Shown: in pieces, positions 49,163 to 57,011 of the stretch
Layout of the letters: every line of letters begins with the position of its first letter
Numbering within the stretch: position 1 is the first letter of the stretch
DNA from: Acididesulfobacillus acetoxydans
Lineage (GTDB): Bacteria > Bacillota > Desulfitobacteriia > Desulfitobacteriales > Desulfitobacteriaceae
Length of the DNA stretch: 57,011 nucleotides
NCBI RefSeq assembly: GCF_900016645.1
Contig: NZ_CDGJ01000071.1
Strand: one strand, 5' to 3'
The notes under the pieces: generated by a model
The model's input: only the letters and a program-made list of their open reading frames with translations
What the model was told of the DNA's origin: nothing
Database searches by the model: none
Position numbers and translations under genes: made by a program

Positions 49163-50437
49163 TCAATTGGTCGAGACCTTTTTCTGCCGAACCACCTCGT
49201 CATAACTGATGGAACGCGTATGTTGCGTATGGGACCACTGTTTGTCATTGCGTTTCAGAAATCCGAGGAAAACGATGGGAATCCAGCTGTAGATGAAAAC
49301 GGGGTAGAGGATGAGTCCAAGGTAAGAACGCCACGGCAGCCTGTCCAGAGTCAAGGCCACAACCGGGTACAGATATTGGAAAGCCGATAGAATTTGCCAG
49401 CCGCTCCAAGGCATAACCAAAGAGAAGATATGTGTGTAATGAGTTTGAAAAGCTGAAACCAGATTGATCAACATAAAAAAGGTGGCTATCATGACCAAAG
49501 CCGGCTGAAACAGATGCACGGAAGCATCAATGTAGGTGAGCTTCCGTTCCCTGAATCCCTTGAACAGCAATGTAAAAAAGTAGCGCCCCGCCACGTCAAC
49601 CTGCCCTTGAGCCCAGCGTTTGCGCTGGCGCCACGATTGGGCAAAGGTTAACGGCTTTTCGTCATAAACTATGGCGTCATGAGCCCATGTCGTCTTGACC
49701 CCGTGGACAAGTGCTTTCATACTGAATTCCAAGTCCTCGGTCAGGGACGTCGCTCCCCACCCGAACTTCCTCAGGACATCGGTCGAAATACACATGCCGG
49801 TCCCGCCCAAGACATTAGACAGCCCGATATTGAACCGGGCTAACTGTAAGAGGCGATTTGTGAGCCAAAACGATATGGAAAATGTATTGGTGACCCAGGT
49901 GTCAAACGGATTCTTCGAATCGAGGTAACACTGAATAATTTTGTCTCCCTGACACAATTTACTATTCATCTCTACCAGGAAATTCTCTTTGACCAAGTTA
50001 TCCGCATCGAAAATGATCACCGCGTCATATTGGCGCTCCAGTCTGAATAATCTGTGAAACATCCATTCCAGTGCGTAGCCCTTCCCCTTTTTGGTGTCAT
50101 TAAACCGCTGGTGCACCATCGCTCCGGCATTACGCGCAATCAGGGCCGTTTTGTCCACGCAATTGTCGGCGACCACGAACACATCGTAAAGTTCTTTTGG
50201 GTACTCCAATTGCAAAAGATTTTCCACCAAAGGACCGATAACCTTTTCCTCATTGTGAGCCGCAACCACCAAGGCAAAGCTTTTCTCGGGTGTCAGAATC
50301 TTCTTTTCCTTCTTGCGATAGAGTCCGAACATAGCCAATGCGAAATAGTAGAAGGTAAAGAAAATAATAATCACCTGAACGGGAATCATAATCACGTTAA
50401 ATATATCTGTTCCTATCGGCCCCGAAAAAAAATCCAC
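49163..50437 (-). CDS. GT2 family membrane glycosyltransferase
   Basis: 424 residues. One N-terminal helix (about 12-38), a cytosolic GT2 domain with AAHNEEKVIGPLV, ADNCVDKT, FDADN (metal-binding DxD-like), TEDLEFS and QRKRWAQGQ (the QxxRW motif), then three or four C-terminal helices. The pattern is that of processive cellulose/hyaluronan/poly-GlcNAc synthase-like enzymes. The product is unknown. No partner (PilZ, export or deacetylase gene) is adjacent. Confidence 0.88.
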   Translation of the reverse strand: MDFFSGPIGTDIFNVIMIPVQVIIIFFTFYYFALAMFGLYRKKEKKILTPEKSFALVVAAHNEEKVIGPLVENLLQLEYPKELYDVFVVADNCVDKTALIARNAGAMVHQRFNDTKKGKGYALEWMFHRLFRLERQYDAVIIFDADNLVKENFLVEMNSKLCQGDKIIQCYLDSKNPFDTWVTNTFSISFWLTNRLLQLARFNIGLSNVLGGTGMCISTDVLRKFGWGATSLTEDLEFSMKALVHGVKTTWAHDAIVYDEKPLTFAQSWRQRKRWAQGQVDVAGRYFFTLLFKGFRERKLTYIDASVHLFQPALVMIATFFMLINLVSAFQTHYTHIFSLVMPWSGWQILSAFQYLYPVVALTLDRLPWRSYLGLILYPVFIYSWIPIVFLGFLKRNDKQWSHTQHTRSISYDEVVRQKKVSTN

Positions 50438-51021
50438 GAGCTCTCAACCCCCTTCAACCGATTAAAATTCTAGCATAGCCGTTTGTCCGATGCAATAAAA
50501 AAGACGCAAAAAACATGGGCTTTTGCTCCAAAAGCTTATTCGCTTTTCCTATAACAACTCCCATCTATTGAGCGGGTTGCCAAATTTCTCTTCCTTCTCT
50601 CCTCGAATTTGCCGCCAAGAACGCAAGGTGGGGCGTCGTTCCGCCATTCCGGAAGCCTGTCCCACGCTCCCCCGGCACTCGGCAGAGAACCCCACGACCC
50701 GCCGAAACCCCAAGGATCTCCGAGGCACCCTGCCTGGACCTCCGCGGTATATATTTCATACCGGATACGCGCTTACCGGATATGTCTCTGCCTCATCTAT
50801 CCATTATCGTAGTCTAATATCCCCCGCCAGACAATGTTTCTTAACCGATAACACTTCCTGCCGGATAACACCTTTTTGCCGGGTCATGCTTCTTTCAGGG
50901 TAATAGTTCTTCCCGGATTAAAGTTCTTGCCGGCAGACTGATGGCGGTTCCGCTTATCCACCCGCTACCCGGGAAGTTGTCCACACTTCATGGTTATGAC
51001 CGGAGCGGTAAAATTAGAACC
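50438..51021. repeat. Intergenic, 584 bp, with degenerate 16-18-bp repeats
   Basis: No gene. CCGGATA-type words occur at 50761, 50776, 50845, 50861, 50879, 50897, 50913 and 50930. From 50845 on the spacing is a steady 16-18 bp and the unit resembles CCGGATAACACTTCTTG. Upstream promoter for the glycosyltransferase not identified. Confidence 0.6.
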
Positions 51022-51339
51022 CTAACGTCTTTCCATGATTTTCAGAATAGTATAGGCTACGATAATCACCACGAAGAGCAGAAAGAGGAAACTGGCTTTA
51101 ATTCCGAAACCTATCGATTGCCAGTAGACGGTCGAAATGTTCCCTCCGGACACCCATGGGATGGCAATACGGAAAAAATCCGACAGGCCCTGAGCGAGAA
51201 TCGCAAACAGAAGCAGACCGACCACCGGAATTAGTATTCCCAAGACTCCGACCGGAGTATCCAACCTCCATTTGCGCACAATCTTTTTTTTCAGCCAAAA
51301 CCACTCGATCGTCAGTTCCCTGGTCCAATCTCGCCTCAC
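51022..51339 (-). CDS. Small two-helix membrane protein, unknown
   Basis: 105 residues from a GTG behind GGGGGGAAGG. Basic cytosolic N-terminus (LKKKIVRKWRLDT), a helix at about 31-50 (LGILIPVVGLLLFAILAQ), an extracellular loop of about 25 residues and a second helix (ASFLFLLFVVIIVAYTIL). No family recognised. Divergent from the GH18 gene. Confidence 0.6.
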   Translation of the reverse strand: MRRDWTRELTIEWFWLKKKIVRKWRLDTPVGVLGILIPVVGLLLFAILAQGLSDFFRIAIPWVSGGNISTVYWQSIGFGIKASFLFLLFVVIIVAYTILKIMERR

Positions 51340-51586
51340 ACCTTCCCCCCCTTTCCCGCCGCAGCGGCCGCCTTTAAAAGAATATATTCATCAGCCCCGC
51401 GTCCGGATACTGAAAAAGTCTTCCTTCCCAAAAAACGGCTTGCGCGCTGCGTCCCGGCGTGGCGAGCACCACCGCCCCGGCATACTCTATCCTGAAATGC
51501 TAAAGTCTGTTTGTCCGCCCCATCTTCACAGTCTCCGGCGGAATTCAGACTGTAAACCCCAGGAAAACATGAAGGAGCGGTGGCCT

Positions 51587-52714
51587 ATGTTGAAACATGT
51601 CGTCCGGACGGGAGAAAGCCTCTGGTCCATTGCCCAACTCTTCGGAAGTACTGTAACGGCCATAGCCAAAGCAAACGGTCTCTCCAACCCGGATCTCATC
51701 TATCCCGGACAAACCTTGATAATCCCCCACGGGACCCTACCGAAGCTGGAAGTAAACGCATACCTTACGGACTTTGGCCCCCTGGGGCAGGAAACCTTGC
51801 GCAAACATACGGAATTTCTCACCTACCTGAGCCCTTTCAGTTATCAGGTACAATCCGACGGCTCGTTACGTCCTATCCCTGACCGGCCTCTCACCGCGGC
51901 TGCTCAAGCTGCCGGGGTCTTTCCCCTGATGGTTATAACCAACCTTACAGACAACGGCTTTGACTCCGAGATCGCGCACTCCGTGCTGAACGACGCTTCC
52001 CTGCAAGACGTTCTCGTCGGTAAGATCCTGGCCTCAATGGAAAGTCAAGGGTACCGGGGCTTAAACGTCGACTTTGAATATGTTTTTCCCTCGGACCGTC
52101 AGGCTTACAACGCTTTCCTGGAACATTTGGCACCGCGTCTCCATGCCCGCCACTATCTCCTCAGCAGCGCCCTGGCCCCAAAACTGAGAACCGACCAACC
52201 CGGACTGCTTTACGAGGCCCATGATTACCGCGCCCATGGGCAAATCGTCGATTTCACGGTTCTTATGACTTACGAATGGGGCTGGGCCGGCGGCCCCCCA
52301 CTCGCCATTTCACCCCTGAACATGATTAAAAAAGTACTTGATTATGCGGTTACGGTCATTCCCCGGGAAAAAATCCTCATGGGCATCATGCTCAGCGGCC
52401 GTGATTGGACTCTTCCCTACGTTGAAGGCGGACCCTACGCCCAAACGTTCAGTCCCGAAGAAGCCGTAGCCAGAGCCGCGGAGCACGGCGCGGTGATTCA
52501 TTTTGACCCTGCCTCACAATCTCCTTACTATCATTATTATGACGCCGAGGGACGTGAACACGAAGTTTGGTTTGAAGACACCCGCAGCCTTCAGGCCAAA
52601 TTCCAAACTGCCATCGCCTACCATCTGCGGGGAATCAGTTATTGGACCCTCATTCCGTCTTTTCCGCAGCTCTGGCTCACACAGGAGGATACATTTACAA
52701 CGATACACCGGTAG
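51587..52714 (+). CDS. LysM-GH18 spore peptidoglycan hydrolase (YaaH/SleL-like)
   Basis: 375 residues from ATG 51587, 9 nt after AAGGAG; the frame extends upstream without coding character. An N-terminal LysM domain (about 2-46, HVVRTGESLWSIAQLFG) is followed by a GH18 barrel with the catalytic GLNVDFEYV. It lacks a signal peptide, as is usual for YaaH/SleL cortex-lytic N-acetylglucosaminidases that are placed on the spore. Supports an endospore-forming host. Terminator at 52738. Confidence 0.9.
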   Translation: MLKHVVRTGESLWSIAQLFGSTVTAIAKANGLSNPDLIYPGQTLIIPHGTLPKLEVNAYLTDFGPLGQETLRKHTEFLTYLSPFSYQVQSDGSLRPIPDRPLTAAAQAAGVFPLMVITNLTDNGFDSEIAHSVLNDASLQDVLVGKILASMESQGYRGLNVDFEYVFPSDRQAYNAFLEHLAPRLHARHYLLSSALAPKLRTDQPGLLYEAHDYRAHGQIVDFTVLMTYEWGWAGGPPLAISPLNMIKKVLDYAVTVIPREKILMGIMLSGRDWTLPYVEGGPYAQTFSPEEAVARAAEHGAVIHFDPASQSPYYHYYDAEGREHEVWFEDTRSLQAKFQTAIAYHLRGISYWTLIPSFPQLWLTQEDTFTTIHR

Positions 52715-52737
52715 AGCCGTCGCCGGTTGCGCAATAT

Positions 52738-52772
52738 GCAAAGCAGCCCGGCCTGAGAGCCGAGCTGCTTTT
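52738..52772 (+). terminator. Terminator of the GH18 gene
   Basis: AAAGCAGC / GCTGCTTTT stem with a 15-nt loop, about 25 bp after the stop codon. Confidence 0.75.
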
Positions 52773-52866
52773 GCAGAATTGTGTTCAGCCAGTGTTTTGT
52801 TGTTACGCTTGTCGCTTGGTCTTAAGACGTTTTGACTGCTTATTCCGGTGAAGACGGCTTGACTTC

Positions 52867-53478
52867 CTATTCAATCCAAATCTTGAGACTGTTCCTGTTC
52901 TCGATGATCTTATCCGCTATTCTTGCCCCCGCATGCAGAAAATAACCCTTGCCGTCTCTCAACTCGCCTTTCGTCGGTTCTTCGGCCGTTCTGCCGCCTG
53001 CAAACACCCTGCGAATTAAGGGAATCGTGTTCGTTTTACCGATATCGAAATTCTCGATCGCTTTTGTGAATTCTTGCTGTAAGTTACTGTTGCTCCAGGC
53101 TTTCGGACCTTTTTCCGGTTTAATTCCGCAGGTACGCCTGGCAAATTCAAACGGAAAGGCTCCGAAAGAAATCAGGATTTTGGGTTGGTATTTAAGGACC
53201 TCTTCCCTAAACATTTCAATTTCCGAGGCCACTTCCGCCTCCCACCAATTGAGGGTTTTCGGTACGATGCCGGCATCCAAAACTGCATTCCTGATATAAA
53301 TATCTGACGTATCTATTCTGGCATGGATCTCCCGATAAATTTTATCTTGGATTTCCGCCAGCACAGGTACCCAAATATTCTGGCGCACCGCTGGGTGCTT
53401 GGGATTGAGCAATAGCCAAATCGGATATGACTTCTCGCCGGAATCCCTCTTCACTTGCTCGAGTGTTGCGCTGTACAC
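52867..53478 (-). CDS. Hypothetical protein, 203 aa
   Basis: Soluble protein with no family I can name with confidence. The layout WLLLNPKHPAV near residue 21, IYIRNAVLDAG near 60 and KILISFGAFPFEFARRTCG near 100 loosely recalls uracil-DNA-glycosylase-fold proteins (substrate loop, then a beta strand ending in G). The catalytic motifs are not clear. Convergent with the GH18 gene. It may be a nucleic-acid-related accessory gene. Confidence 0.55.
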   Translation of the reverse strand: MYSATLEQVKRDSGEKSYPIWLLLNPKHPAVRQNIWVPVLAEIQDKIYREIHARIDTSDIYIRNAVLDAGIVPKTLNWWEAEVASEIEMFREEVLKYQPKILISFGAFPFEFARRTCGIKPEKGPKAWSNSNLQQEFTKAIENFDIGKTNTIPLIRRVFAGGRTAEEPTKGELRDGKGYFLHAGARIADKIIENRNSLKIWIE

Positions 53479-53573
53479 TTATCATCCCGCCTTCCGCTAT
53501 CCCTTTTCCGCTTTCCACTTGTCCGTAATCTAAACTCTCCGGGGCCCTCCCGTCTCCCTCAGATACAATATCC

Positions 53574-54086
53574 TTAGGAAGAGACGTGGATTATGCCTGA
53601 GGCGGCCAAAACGATCACGACAATTTCCAAACTCACCATCGCGATATAAGGCACGTCCTTCTTGCGCAGGTAATCGATTAGCAGGGAGACATACCCTAAA
53701 ACGGAAACAGTGCCCAAAAAAGCCAACCCCACTAAACACAGGTAATCAGCATGGTTGAGCAATCCCAGCCAGGTCCACCCATTGGGGGCATGAGTTGCCA
53801 ACGCGTACTGGTGGACATTCATCTGCCAATAACGCGGTATCTGCGAAGGTTCGATTACCGGATTGAACAGACCGCCCATATAGAGCAGGAAAGTCACTGA
53901 CATCACGAAAATCCCCGCCCATGAGCAAACCAGTAAAATACTGGCATATCTATTCTGCTCTAAACTTACTTCGCTGTCGTTTCGGAGCTTTTCGGAAACT
54001 CCTTTGTCGAGGCTCCCCGTACCGCGGGCTTGCTTATACGCGACCCCTTCACAGTTGCCGCTCGAAATGACTTTTTGGCTTGACAT
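53574..54086 (-). CDS. Small membrane protein, DUF1634-like partner of TauE
   Basis: 170 residues with a hydrophilic N-terminus (about 1-45) and three helices (about 47-70, 112-135, 145-168). The order TauE exporter then a three-helix protein, 7 bp apart, is that of the DUF1634 partners of sulfite/anion exporters. The sequence match itself (RYASILLVCSWAGIFVMS) is only suggestive. Probably a subunit or regulator of the exporter. Confidence 0.6.
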   Translation of the reverse strand: MSSQKVISSGNCEGVAYKQARGTGSLDKGVSEKLRNDSEVSLEQNRYASILLVCSWAGIFVMSVTFLLYMGGLFNPVIEPSQIPRYWQMNVHQYALATHAPNGWTWLGLLNHADYLCLVGLAFLGTVSVLGYVSLLIDYLRKKDVPYIAMVSLEIVVIVLAASGIIHVSS

Positions 54087-54093
54087 AATCTTC

Positions 54094-55005
54094 TTACCCC
54101 CATCCTAATCCATTTAATAACGACTTTAAGCCGGCAAACAGCAGCATGACAATCACAACATAGCGTATCGATTTCGGCCGGGCCGTCTTAAGCATCCTAA
54201 CCCCCACCCGTGAACCCAACATGATCCCCACGACCGCCGGAATCGTAATCATCGGCAGAACCGCACCCTGATTCAAATAGATCCAGGCAGCGGAAGTATC
54301 CGTAATGGCCAGCAGGGACAGACTCGTACCGACAGCAATTTTGAGTGGTGCACCCAGGAAAAGATTGAGTACCGGAACATTAGCCCAACCCGCCCCGATT
54401 CCGAACATCCCGGCCACGACCCCAATCCCGGCAAAGAGAACCAGCCCAAGGGGAAGCCGCCAAACGGACCAAGTCACATCCTGGCCTGTGGAAGGCTCAA
54501 AATAGGTCCCGCCAATGTTCAGATAGCATGCCAAGGCATCCGGACGACCGATTTTGGGAAATTCACTGTTCTTAGTAAATACGAAAAACAACGCAATAGA
54601 AGTAATTAAGACTCCCAGCAGAATCTTCAGGACATTTTGCGGCAGGGCCAGTCCTAAATAGGCTCCCAGGATACTGGAAGCGGAAGCGACCAAGGCCAGG
54701 GAAATGACCAGACGCAAATTGGCCAAATTCAATTTGAGAAGCTTCGGCGCAGCCGACAGTGAGCAGGCAAGTGCAACAAACAAGCCGGAGCCACGGATGA
54801 AATCGAAATTGAACGGAAAAAAGCTGCTGACAATCGGAACAAACAGTGTGCTGCCCCCAATGCCCGCGACCGAGGCTACGATGCCGATGAGAAAAGAAGT
54901 CACCAGCAAAGCCAGCGGCCATATCCACCACGGCACGCCGGACCCGGCCGCTCCATGAGTCATTGTGAACAGTGTGCCAATATCTGCTAAGAGTTTTTCT
55001 ATCAT
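54094..55005 (-). CDS. TauE/SafE family anion exporter
   Basis: 303 residues, seven or eight helices. The repeated family motif occurs twice: FLIGIVASVAGIGGSTLFVP and GIGVVAGMFGIGAGWANVPVLN. Exports sulfite, sulfoacetate or a related organosulfur anion. Transcribed with the small membrane protein downstream. Confidence 0.87.
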   Translation of the reverse strand: MIEKLLADIGTLFTMTHGAAGSGVPWWIWPLALLVTSFLIGIVASVAGIGGSTLFVPIVSSFFPFNFDFIRGSGLFVALACSLSAAPKLLKLNLANLRLVISLALVASASSILGAYLGLALPQNVLKILLGVLITSIALFFVFTKNSEFPKIGRPDALACYLNIGGTYFEPSTGQDVTWSVWRLPLGLVLFAGIGVVAGMFGIGAGWANVPVLNLFLGAPLKIAVGTSLSLLAITDTSAAWIYLNQGAVLPMITIPAVVGIMLGSRVGVRMLKTARPKSIRYVVIVMLLFAGLKSLLNGLGWG

Positions 55006-55324
55006 CTCTCTGACCTCCTACGGTTCAACTGGGTAAGCTCCGCGTCGGCCTCGGTTCTTCCGCCTTGCTGCGCCGAACTTTTCGGCGGACCCAAACCCTT
55101 TCCTCAGGGTCTAAACCCTTGCCGGCGCGCCACCCCCCAAACGGAAGGTCCTTGTGATTCCGGGAACAAGCCGGTTGTCACCTGATTGCGTGCGCGCGAC
55201 TCCGTGCATCCCCCCGCCTCCGCACATCCCCCCGCCTATTCACCCACAGCGCATTCCGAACTTCACCGGCTATTCACGCATATTCTCCAAGTCGATCAGG
55301 ACCCTCTCCGGAATTCTCTCGATC
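55006..55324. other. Intergenic, 319 bp, no gene
   Basis: Contains a 14-bp direct repeat (CATCCCCCCGCCT, 55206 and 55224 regions). No promoter, terminator or ORF supported. Confidence 0.5.
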
Positions 55325-55996
55325 TTAAAATAAAACCGGAGACTCGTCACTCGCCATCATCCGCTCTGCCAAAAGTCCCTGCCCGTTGCTCGCCAAGTAG
55401 TCATTGACAAAGTCACGGGAAAGCTTTTCTATTAACAGCACCGGAATCTTGGACCGAGTTAAAACTTTGCGTCCCAAGCAGTCGAATGCCAGTCCCTTAA
55501 GGGGCGAAAGCCCCCTCGTCCCCATAACGATCAACTTGAATGAATTCTTGGCGGCGTAATCCACCAGCGCATCCGCCGCGTCACAGGTGTCGGCGAGACT
55601 GATATTCGTACAAAGTATCTGATAACTCACGTCGAATCCTTTCCGGGAAAAAATCTCATTCGTCTTAGCGACTATTTGCTCATAAAGATCTAAACTTTCC
55701 ACATCAGGTTTGCCGAGGGCTTGCCTTATTCCGTCAAGAGTGCATCCGACCGCCCAACCCCCGTGCCCGGCATCCCCTCCGTCCACACATTTCCAGTAGC
55801 ACCGCTTATATTTCGGTCTCAGCTCTTTCCAGCTGTACTCGATACCCGCAAAACCTGTGCCGCTTTCCTGCAATTGGGCAATGGTCAAACCGATGTTCGG
55901 CAGATTCTCCAGCAACATGGCCGTGTAAACCGCCGCAGAAACGGCCTCGCGCGAACCGTCCGCGTAGAGAAGCACCTTAAACTTCGAACCGCTCAT
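55325..55996 (-). CDS. Universal stress protein (UspA family), extended
   Basis: 223 residues, against about 140-160 for most single UspA domains. Starts KVLLYADGSREAVSAAVYTA and ends with LIVMGTRGLSPLKGLAFDCLGRKVL then IPVLLIEKL, the family C-terminus. An insertion of about 60 residues containing CYWKCVDGGDAGHGGWAVGC lies between the first and second halves and is Cys- and Gly-rich. Nucleotide binding is uncertain because the glycine motif is altered. A tail of about 25 residues follows the domain. Confidence 0.75.
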   Translation of the reverse strand: MSGSKFKVLLYADGSREAVSAAVYTAMLLENLPNIGLTIAQLQESGTGFAGIEYSWKELRPKYKRCYWKCVDGGDAGHGGWAVGCTLDGIRQALGKPDVESLDLYEQIVAKTNEIFSRKGFDVSYQILCTNISLADTCDAADALVDYAAKNSFKLIVMGTRGLSPLKGLAFDCLGRKVLTRSKIPVLLIEKLSRDFVNDYLASNGQGLLAERMMASDESPVLF

Positions 55997-56095
55997 GCCT
56001 TATACCTCCTTTACAAGTGAACAGCGTTACAGGTCCCGTTAAGGTTTCCGCCCACGCAAGGGCGACTTGTTCACTGAGGAAGCTTGTTCATCCAA

Positions 56096-56203
56096 CCGTG
56101 AGACTCCCACTTCTACCAGTGGGGGTGGTTCCCCCGTTGCCTCGGTGGGGGTAGACTCCCCCACCGAAGTCTCGATGTTCAACTTTAATTGAACGAGTTC
56201 ACT
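56096..56203 (+). repeat. Dispersed element, copy A (long form)
   Basis: Begins CGTGAGACTCCCACTTCT with a CCCACT/AGTGGG hairpin and continues with a CGGTGGGGGTAGA / TCCCCCACCG hairpin. It ends with GTTCAACTTTAATTGAAC and GAGTTCACT. About 108 bp. Start and end blocks match copy B; the end block also matches copies C and D. Confidence 0.75.
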
Positions 56204-56287
56204 CTGGCACTTTTTCAGAGATACTTTCCACTCAACTCCTCAGCCCCGGGGCTTATAGCCGCACATGTTTTTCTGCCTCTTTTATGG

Positions 56288-56338
56288 TATAATGGCAGTG
56301 AGCAAATTTCTTGGCGGCCTCTCGAGGCTGCTTTTTTT
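56288..56338 (+). ncRNA. Candidate ~40-nt promoter-to-terminator transcript
   Basis: Extended -10 TGG-TATAAT (56288-56293), then, 20 bp on, a GC-rich hairpin GCGGCCTC / GAGGCTGC (56314-56331) with seven T. The -35 is poor. It could be a tiny RNA or a fortuitous promoter next to a terminator. The rest of 55997-56915 has no supported gene. Confidence 0.35.
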
Positions 56339-56914
56339 CTCTCCGGCGCTGTTTGGGAAATACCCTGATCACCTTAACTCTTTTGGACCTGCTGATCGAT
56401 AGCTGCCTCTATCCACACCTCCTTTTCTGACTTCTCATGTTCTCCTCGTTCCGGGAAAGACTCCATGATTTTCCCCTGTTTGGTTTCCCATGTGATTTTC
56501 CTCACAATTAGATTAACATCCCCCTTCTCCTGTGTCTATAGGTGGTTAGTATGTTCATAATCAATTTATCCTATAGATAACAATTCTTCTTAGGGCCTAT
56601 TTTGTCGCAAATACTCGTATTTTTTCCGCCGCCGGCCTACTATCCTTCCGCACGAGCCTCCCCCACGCCGCTCAGGTCTTTTCTGCCTCGTCCGCCTGCG
56701 TTCCGTCAGGGCCGGGAAACGCCCAGCCCGTGGCAACGCGGCCCTATCCAGCCCGCCTTTCCGACCTCAACTTCCTCCTTTTCTCCGCCTCTCTTTAGCC
56801 GCCCTATCCTCTCCGCGAGAACCCTTCCCCTTAACCCCCTGCCGGATCGGTGGATAAATTTTTCTGATAGTGTCAGCCGCGTCCACCCGAGATGCCTTAT
56901 GTTGGGCGCGCAGC

Positions 56915-56943
56915 AAAAAGGACTACAAGTTTCCTTGTAGTCC
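56915..56943 (-). terminator. Terminator of the upstream rRNA operon
   Basis: Perfect 10-bp stem GGACTACAAG / CTTGTAGTCC with a 4-nt loop and a run of T (complement of 56915-56919) on the minus strand, directly after the 5S rRNA. Confidence 0.92.
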
Positions 56944-56952
56944 TTTTCTTTA

Positions 56953-57011
56953 CCTGGCAACGTCCTACTTTCCCAGGGGACTGCTCCCCAAGTATCATCA
57001 GCCCTGGAGGT
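56953..57011 (-). rRNA. rrf: 5S ribosomal RNA, 3' part
   Basis: The minus strand carries the conserved 3' half of 5S rRNA (GGGAAAGTAGGACGTTGCCAGG at its end, split here only for description). It is cut by the window edge. The terminator follows within 10 bp. Confidence 0.93.

Noticed and set aside
48641..49248. 106- and 132-aa overlapping minus-strand ORFs
   Set aside because: Different frames over the same DNA including 25-bp repeats; neither has a recognisable family or good start.

Overview
The window looks like chromosomal DNA from a spore-forming, anaerobic, moderately GC-rich member of the Firmicutes (Clostridia, Peptococcaceae/Desulfitobacteriaceae-like). The grounds are: T-box leaders on pheS and thrS, the infC-rpmI-rplT order, an ATT start on infC, YtxC- and spore-cortex-hydrolase-like genes, a ferredoxin-linked 2-oxoacid oxidoreductase, tRNAs with encoded CCA, and a sigma-54 amino-acid fermentation regulon. 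Taxonomy is inferred from gene content only. Nearly everything is on the minus strand, so transcription runs right to left. The window spans an interval between two rRNA transcription units. A 5S rRNA 3' end with its terminator lies at the right edge, and tandem consensus promoters firing out of the left edge probably belong to the next rrn operon.

Layout, left to right. (1) 0.6-11.5 kb: a branched-chain amino-acid fermentation unit of regulator (bkdR-like), amino-acid permease, leucine dehydrogenase, butyrate kinase, phosphate butyryltransferase, a MinD-like ATPase and a four-subunit 2-oxoacid:ferredoxin oxidoreductase. Near-perfect sigma-54 -24/-12 promoters precede bcd and the permease, and a phased TGCGCA array precedes the bcd promoter. 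Predicted flow: amino acid to 2-oxoacid (Bcd), to acyl-CoA plus reduced ferredoxin (Vor), to acyl-phosphate (Ptb), to acid plus ATP (Buk). (2) 12-30 kb: housekeeping genes tyrS, mutS2, a U32 protein, an alkaline-phosphatase-fold protein, zapA, pheST with T-box and a tiny YqzL-like ORF, an rRNA methyltransferase, rplT-rpmI-infC with an L20-type leader, thrS with T-box, and ytxC. (3) 30-34 kb: mntR, mntH and an EamA transporter behind a structured leader. (4) 34-45 kb: the most interesting block, a probable molybdenum/tungsten acquisition island. It starts with a sigma-A promoter and a Moco/Tuco-type riboswitch with terminator. It contains a FecCD permease, two lipoprotein binding proteins, a FecE-type ATPase, a ModA-like protein without signal peptide, a ModC-like ATPase without permease, two DUF364 proteins, a TrmO-FmdE fusion and a radical SAM protein whose cluster motif is CX5CX2C instead of CX3CX2C. 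(5) 45-46 kb: a seven-gene tRNA operon. (6) 46-48.6 kb: arginine-to-polyamine genes (pyruvoyl arginine decarboxylase, spermidine synthase, agmatinase). (7) 49-56 kb: GT2 glycosyltransferase, LysM-GH18 hydrolase, TauE exporter with a small membrane partner, universal stress protein and unknowns.

Intergenic DNA is unusually rich in short tandem repeats (GT-rich pentamers, and 9-, 18-, 25-, 27- and 35-bp units). It also carries a dispersed element whose core hairpin and GAGTTCACT tail recur at four places and resemble the right end/omega-RNA of IS200/IS605-type elements. No transposase, phage gene or CRISPR array was seen.
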